Made by a program: the position numbers and the translations under genes. Positions 61,016-64,000 of a stretch of 64,000 nt of DNA are shown here, in pieces. Position 1 is the stretch's first letter; the number at the start of each line of letters is the position of its first letter. The notes under the pieces are model-generated. The model had not been told where the DNA came from, searched no databases, and saw only the letters and a program-made list of their open reading frames with translations. The DNA is from Saccharothrix sp. NRRL B-16348. GTDB taxonomy: Bacteria; Actinomycetota; Actinomycetes; Mycobacteriales; Pseudonocardiaceae. The DNA lies in contig NZ_LGED01000220.1 of assembly GCF_001280085.1 (NCBI RefSeq), forward strand, positions 62,001 through 126,000, in the 5' to 3' direction.

Positions 61016-61983
61016 CAGCTCACTTCCTGTCGGGATCGGCCGGAGTCGCGGTGGAGGTCGAGGTCGCGGAGGTCCTGGTCGGTGAGCCGGATCGTCGCCG
61101 CGCGCGTGTTCTCCTCCAGGTGCCCGAGCGACGACGTGCCGGGGATGACCGCGATCGCGGGCGAGCGGGCGAGCAGCCACGCCAACGAGACCTGGTGGAC
61201 GGTGGCGTCGTGCCGACGCGCCACGGCGGCCAGGGCCTCGTCGCGGACCGGGGTGGCCAGCGGCACCTTCGCGTCCGCGCCCGGCTCCCGGTCGTGCTGC
61301 AACGTGAAGGTGGCCAACGGGAAGAACGGCATGTACGCGATGCCGGCCTCGGCGCACGTGTCGACCAGCGCGTCGTCACGGCGGCGCAGCACGTTGTACT
61401 CGTTCTGCACGCAGGCGATCGGGACGATCGACCGGGCCTCCTCGAACTGCGCGGTGCTGACGTTGCTCACCCCGACGTGCCGGACCAGTCCCTGCTCGCG
61501 CAGCTCCGCCAGCGTCTGGACCTGCGGCTCGATCGAGTCGGTCGGCGTCAGACCGCCGGCCTCCTCCACGATGCGCAGGTTGACCGCGTCGAGCCGGTCG
61601 AGCCGCAGCCGGCGGAGGTTGTCGTGCACGGCCTGGCGCAGCTCGGCGGGCGAGAGCGCCGACGGCCACGCCCGGTCGGGCGTGCGGCGGGCGCCGACCT
61701 TGGTCACGATCACCAGGTCGTCCGGGTACGGGTGCAACGCCTCGACGATCAGCTCGTTGACCACGTGCGGGCCGTAGTAGTCGCTGGTGTCGATGTGGTT
61801 GACGCCCAGCTCCACGGCCCGGCGCAGCACCGAGACGGCCTCGGCCCGGTCCGCCGGCGGTCCCCAGACGCCCTCGCCCGCCAGCTGCATGGCGCCGTAC
61901 CCCATCCGGCGGATGCGCAGGTCGCCGCCGAGGGTCAGTTCACCCGCCGATGCGGCGGGCAGTGCGGTGTCGGGGATATTCAT
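61015..61983 (-). CDS. aldo/keto reductase
   Basis: A 322-residue TIM-barrel oxidoreductase. The Asp and Tyr of the catalytic tetrad are in HIDTSDYYGPHVVNE and the Lys in VIVTKVGARR. At the usual His position the sequence is LDAVNLRIVEE, so Asn replaces His. This variant is shared by pyridoxal-reductase-like members. Promoter-proximal gene of the three-gene minus-strand operon with LuxE and LuxC. It could reduce the aldehyde they form to an alcohol. Confidence 0.88.
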   Translation of the reverse strand: MNIPDTALPAASAGELTLGGDLRIRRMGYGAMQLAGEGVWGPPADRAEAVSVLRRAVELGVNHIDTSDYYGPHVVNELIVEALHPYPDDLVIVTKVGARRTPDRAWPSALSPAELRQAVHDNLRRLRLDRLDAVNLRIVEEAGGLTPTDSIEPQVQTLAELREQGLVRHVGVSNVSTAQFEEARSIVPIACVQNEYNVLRRRDDALVDTCAEAGIAYMPFFPLATFTLQHDREPGADAKVPLATPVRDEALAAVARRHDATVHQVSLAWLLARSPAIAVIPGTSSLGHLEENTRAATIRLTDQDLRDLDLHRDSGRSRQEVS

Positions 61984-62221
61984 GGTGCCCCTTTCCTGCG
62001 GTCGCGGGTCGGTTCAATCACCGCCTTCGAGCCAATCGCGTCCGCACCGCGCGCGCAATCCGACGGCCGCGAATGTGTCACGTGCCGCGAAACTACGCGC
62101 GGTCGACCGGAAACCACTCCCCGGACGACCTGACATATTATCCCGGACAATCCTTGGCACCTTCCGGACGCCGTGATACCACAAGGTTGACCGGAAAACG
62201 TCTCCTATCCGGAGGGCGCGC
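61984..62221. promoter_or_regulatory. divergent promoter region, aldo/keto reductase and cupin
   Basis: This 238-base stretch separates divergent operons and includes the AT-richer tgacatattatc near 62130. GGAGGG lies just before the cupin start. No clear dyad was found. Confidence 0.5.
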
Positions 62222-62713
62222 ATGAGTTTTCTCGGCCAGAACGACGACCGGGTGGTCTACGTGGGGCCGGGCGAGGGCCCGGGCAGGTGGGCGTTCGGCG
62301 ACCGGTACACGATCAAGTCCGGCGAGCACAACACGGGCAAGATGCTCTACGTCATGGAAGCCCTGGTGCCGCCCGGCGGTGGTCCTCCGCCGCACGTGCA
62401 CCACTGGGAGGAAGAGGCGTTCTACGTCCTCGACGGCGTGGTCGAGATCCGCGACAAGGGCGGTGAGCGCGAAGTGCCGGCGGGCGGTTTCATCTACGTG
62501 CCGCGGGGCACCCTGCACAGTTTCACCAATGTCGGCGACACGCCGGCGAAAATGCTCATCCTGCTCACCCCGGGCGGCAAGGACCGGTTCTTCAACCAGG
62601 CCGGTGTGCCGGCCGTCGACGGTTCAGGTCCGCCACCGGAGAGTCAGCGGCTGGCCGACGTCGAACTCGGCCTGCGGATCGGCCCGCAGTTCGGCGACGA
62701 ATACATCGTCTGA
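62222..62713 (+). CDS. cupin-domain protein
   Basis: A 163-residue single-domain cupin. The first metal motif is PPHVHHWEEEAFYVLDGVVE (His, His, Glu) and the second is PRGTLHSFTNVG (His). This could be a metal-dependent dioxygenase, isomerase or a binding protein. In cluster B an aromatic ring-modifying role is possible. GGAGGG precedes ATG 62222. The function is not determined by the motifs. Confidence 0.85.
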   Translation: MSFLGQNDDRVVYVGPGEGPGRWAFGDRYTIKSGEHNTGKMLYVMEALVPPGGGPPPHVHHWEEEAFYVLDGVVEIRDKGGEREVPAGGFIYVPRGTLHSFTNVGDTPAKMLILLTPGGKDRFFNQAGVPAVDGSGPPPESQRLADVELGLRIGPQFGDEYIV

Positions 62714-62757
62714 ATCCGATGAGCGTTCCACCCGAGCAGAGAGGCGCGCAGCGCGAG

Positions 62758-64000
62758 ATGACCCACGGAAGCGGCCGAATCAGCAGGCGACGATTACTGG
62801 CGAGCAGCGGCGCGATCGGGGTGACCATGGCGGCGTCCACGTCCGGTTCGGCCGGTGCGGCGCCCACCGGGGCGGCGGAGGGCTTCGACCCGGTGACCGT
62901 CGGCCCGGACGACCCCCGCTACCCCGACCTGGTGGTCGGGCTCGAACGGCGCTGGGTGGCGCACCCGGAGTCGGTGCGCGTCGTGTCGTCGCCCAGGCAG
63001 TCCTTGCAGGTGGTGCAGGAGGCGGTGACCGCGCGCAAACGCCTGACCGTGCGCGGCGGCGGGCACTGCTACGAGGACTTCGTGTTCAACCCCGACGTCG
63101 ACATCGTGCTCGACCAGTCGGAGATGACGTCGGTCTACTACGACGCCGAGCACAACGCGTTCGCGGTCGAAGCCGGCGCGACGCTCCTGGACGTCTACGA
63201 GTTGCTGTACAAGACCTGGGGCGTGACCATCCCGGCCGGCCAGTGCTACTCCGTCGGGGTCGGCGGGCACGTGGCGGGCGGCGGCTGGGGCCTGTTGTGC
63301 CGCAAGGAAGGGCTGGTGGTCGACCACCTGCACGCGGTGGAGGTGGTCGTGGTCGACGCGGCGGGCGAGGCCAGGCTGGTCGTGGCCACGCGGAACCCGG
63401 ACGACCCGAACCGGGACCTGTGGTGGGCGCACACCGGCGGTGGCGGCGGCACGTTCGGCGTCGTCACCCGCTACCTGTTCCGCTCGCCGTCCGCCCGGAC
63501 GACCAACCCCGCCGACATCCTGCCCAAGCCGCCCGGGGAGGTGCTGCTCAGCGCGATCGCGTGGTCGTGGGACGGGCTGACCGAGCAGGCGTTCGCGACG
63601 CTGGTCCGCAACTTCGCCGACTGGCACGCGGCCAACGCCGCGCCCGGCGGCCCGTACGCGGGCCTGTGCTCCTTCCTCAACCTCAACCACCGGGCCACCG
63701 GCGAGATCAGCCTGTTCACGCACATGGACGGCAGCGACCCGGACGGCGAGCGGTTGCTGGCCCGGTTCGTCGCCGACGTCACGCGCGGGGTCGACCTGCC
63801 CCACGGCGCGGTGAACCGCCCCTCGGGCGAACACGGTCCGCTGCCCCAGTTCGTCGAGCCGAAGCGGTGGAGCTGGCTGACCGCCACCCGGTACCTGGGC
63901 ACGATCCACCCGCGCCTGGTCGACCCGACGCTGCGGGGCGACCACAAGTCCGCCTACCACCGCAAGGGCTTCACCGACGCCCAGATCTCCGTCCTGTACC
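62758..64000 (+). CDS. bicovalent FAD-linked oxidase (BBE-like) with Tat signal, 3' end outside window
   Basis: At least 414 residues are visible. The start MTHGSGRISRRRLLASSGA is a twin-arginine export signal. The FAD domain shows RGGGHCYEDF with His103 and AGQCYSVGVGGHVAGGGWG with Cys163, the pair that binds FAD twice in berberine-bridge-type oxidases. Such enzymes use oxygen for two-electron oxidations, ring closure or phenol coupling. An in-frame ATG at 62719 would add 13 residues without improving the signal. Export suggests that the last oxidation takes place outside the cytoplasm. Same strand as the cupin, 44 bases apart. Confidence 0.88.
   Translation, partial: MTHGSGRISRRRLLASSGAIGVTMAASTSGSAGAAPTGAAEGFDPVTVGPDDPRYPDLVVGLERRWVAHPESVRVVSSPRQSLQVVQEAVTARKRLTVRGGGHCYEDFVFNPDVDIVLDQSEMTSVYYDAEHNAFAVEAGATLLDVYELLYKTWGVTIPAGQCYSVGVGGHVAGGGWGLLCRKEGLVVDHLHAVEVVVVDAAGEARLVVATRNPDDPNRDLWWAHTGGGGGTFGVVTRYLFRSPSARTTNPADILPKPPGEVLLSAIAWSWDGLTEQAFATLVRNFADWHAANAAPGGPYAGLCSFLNLNHRATGEISLFTHMDGSDPDGERLLARFVADVTRGVDLPHGAVNRPSGEHGPLPQFVEPKRWSWLTATRYLGTIHPRLVDPTLRGDHKSAYHRKGFTDAQISVLY

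Noticed and set aside
1..64000. CRISPR arrays, tRNA or rRNA genes, riboswitches, replication origins
   Set aside because: No regularly spaced repeats, cloverleaf-like sequences, conserved rRNA segments or known riboswitch cores were recognised on either strand by eye.

Overview
The window is very GC-rich DNA with GTG/TTG starts, 4-base ATGA/GTGA overlaps and actinobacterial secreted polysaccharidases. It comes from a filamentous actinomycete. The gene style suggests Pseudonocardiaceae (Saccharothrix/Lentzea/Actinosynnema type), but nothing seen here proves the family. No rRNA, tRNA or CRISPR array was recognised.

Layout. (1) 0-5.8 kb is a worn region. It holds a frameshifted family-4 glycosyltransferase and an in-frame hybrid of a molybdopterin oxidoreductase N-terminus with a glucosyl-3-phosphoglycerate synthase C-terminus. 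An alcohol dehydrogenase, an aminoglycoside-phosphotransferase-fold kinase, a ROK regulator and a short relic of a GH13 glucosidase follow. (2) 5.8-12.1 kb is mannan/cellulose utilisation: an orphan oligosaccharide/peptide-binding lipoprotein, a GH2 beta-mannosidase, and a CBM2-GH5 cellulase/mannanase behind a CebR-like operator. (3) 12.2-14.1 kb has a FAD monooxygenase and a RibD/DHFR-fold protein. (4) 14.9-33.5 kb is a biosynthetic gene cluster (cluster A). A LysR activator faces a 17-gene, almost gapless minus-strand operon. The operon holds an ACP, a C-A-PCP NRPS, a thioesterase, an SDR, a ProA-like reductase, a second ACP and a TrpB2-like enzyme lacking the catalytic Glu. It continues with a papain-like BtrH-type protein fused to an ACP, an AMP ligase, a type III PLP decarboxylase, a third ACP, two acyl-CoA dehydrogenases, a PPTase, a second BtrH-like protein, an A-domain-like ligase and a flavin reductase. 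(5) 33.7-42.4 kb has an MFS exporter with a divergent CGNR regulator, a MATE exporter, LysR plus SDR, and a four-gene ABC exporter operon. (6) 42.8-50.9 kb is a plant-polysaccharide island: GH43 arabinanase, GH32 fructanase plus fructokinase, and PL11 rhamnogalacturonan lyase. Each transcription unit has recognisable LacI-type operators and strong terminators. (7) 51.1-52.4 kb is a frameshifted IS701-like transposase gene. (8) 52.8-64 kb is a second biosynthetic cluster (B). DAHP synthase, DHHA-type dehydrogenase, PhzD and PhzE should give 3-hydroxyanthranilate. A 3-hydroxybenzoate-6-hydroxylase-like flavoenzyme, a LuxE/LuxC-type carboxylate reduction pair, an aldo/keto reductase, a cupin and a bicovalent-FAD Tat oxidase, cut by the window edge, follow.

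How the genes may work together. Cluster A resembles the butirosin side-chain logic (ACP-bound amino acid, BtrK-type decarboxylation, BtrH-type transfer). It adds dehydrogenases, a ProA-like reductase, a TrpB2-like enzyme and one NRPS module; I do not recognise this combination from any described pathway. Cluster B looks like a route from chorismate to 3-hydroxyanthranilate and on to a hydroxylated amino-benzaldehyde or benzyl alcohol, possibly oxidatively coupled. It has no phenazine ring-forming genes in view. Whether A and B build one molecule or two cannot be decided from sequence alone. Functions of single enzymes follow from family resemblance; pathway statements are inference.
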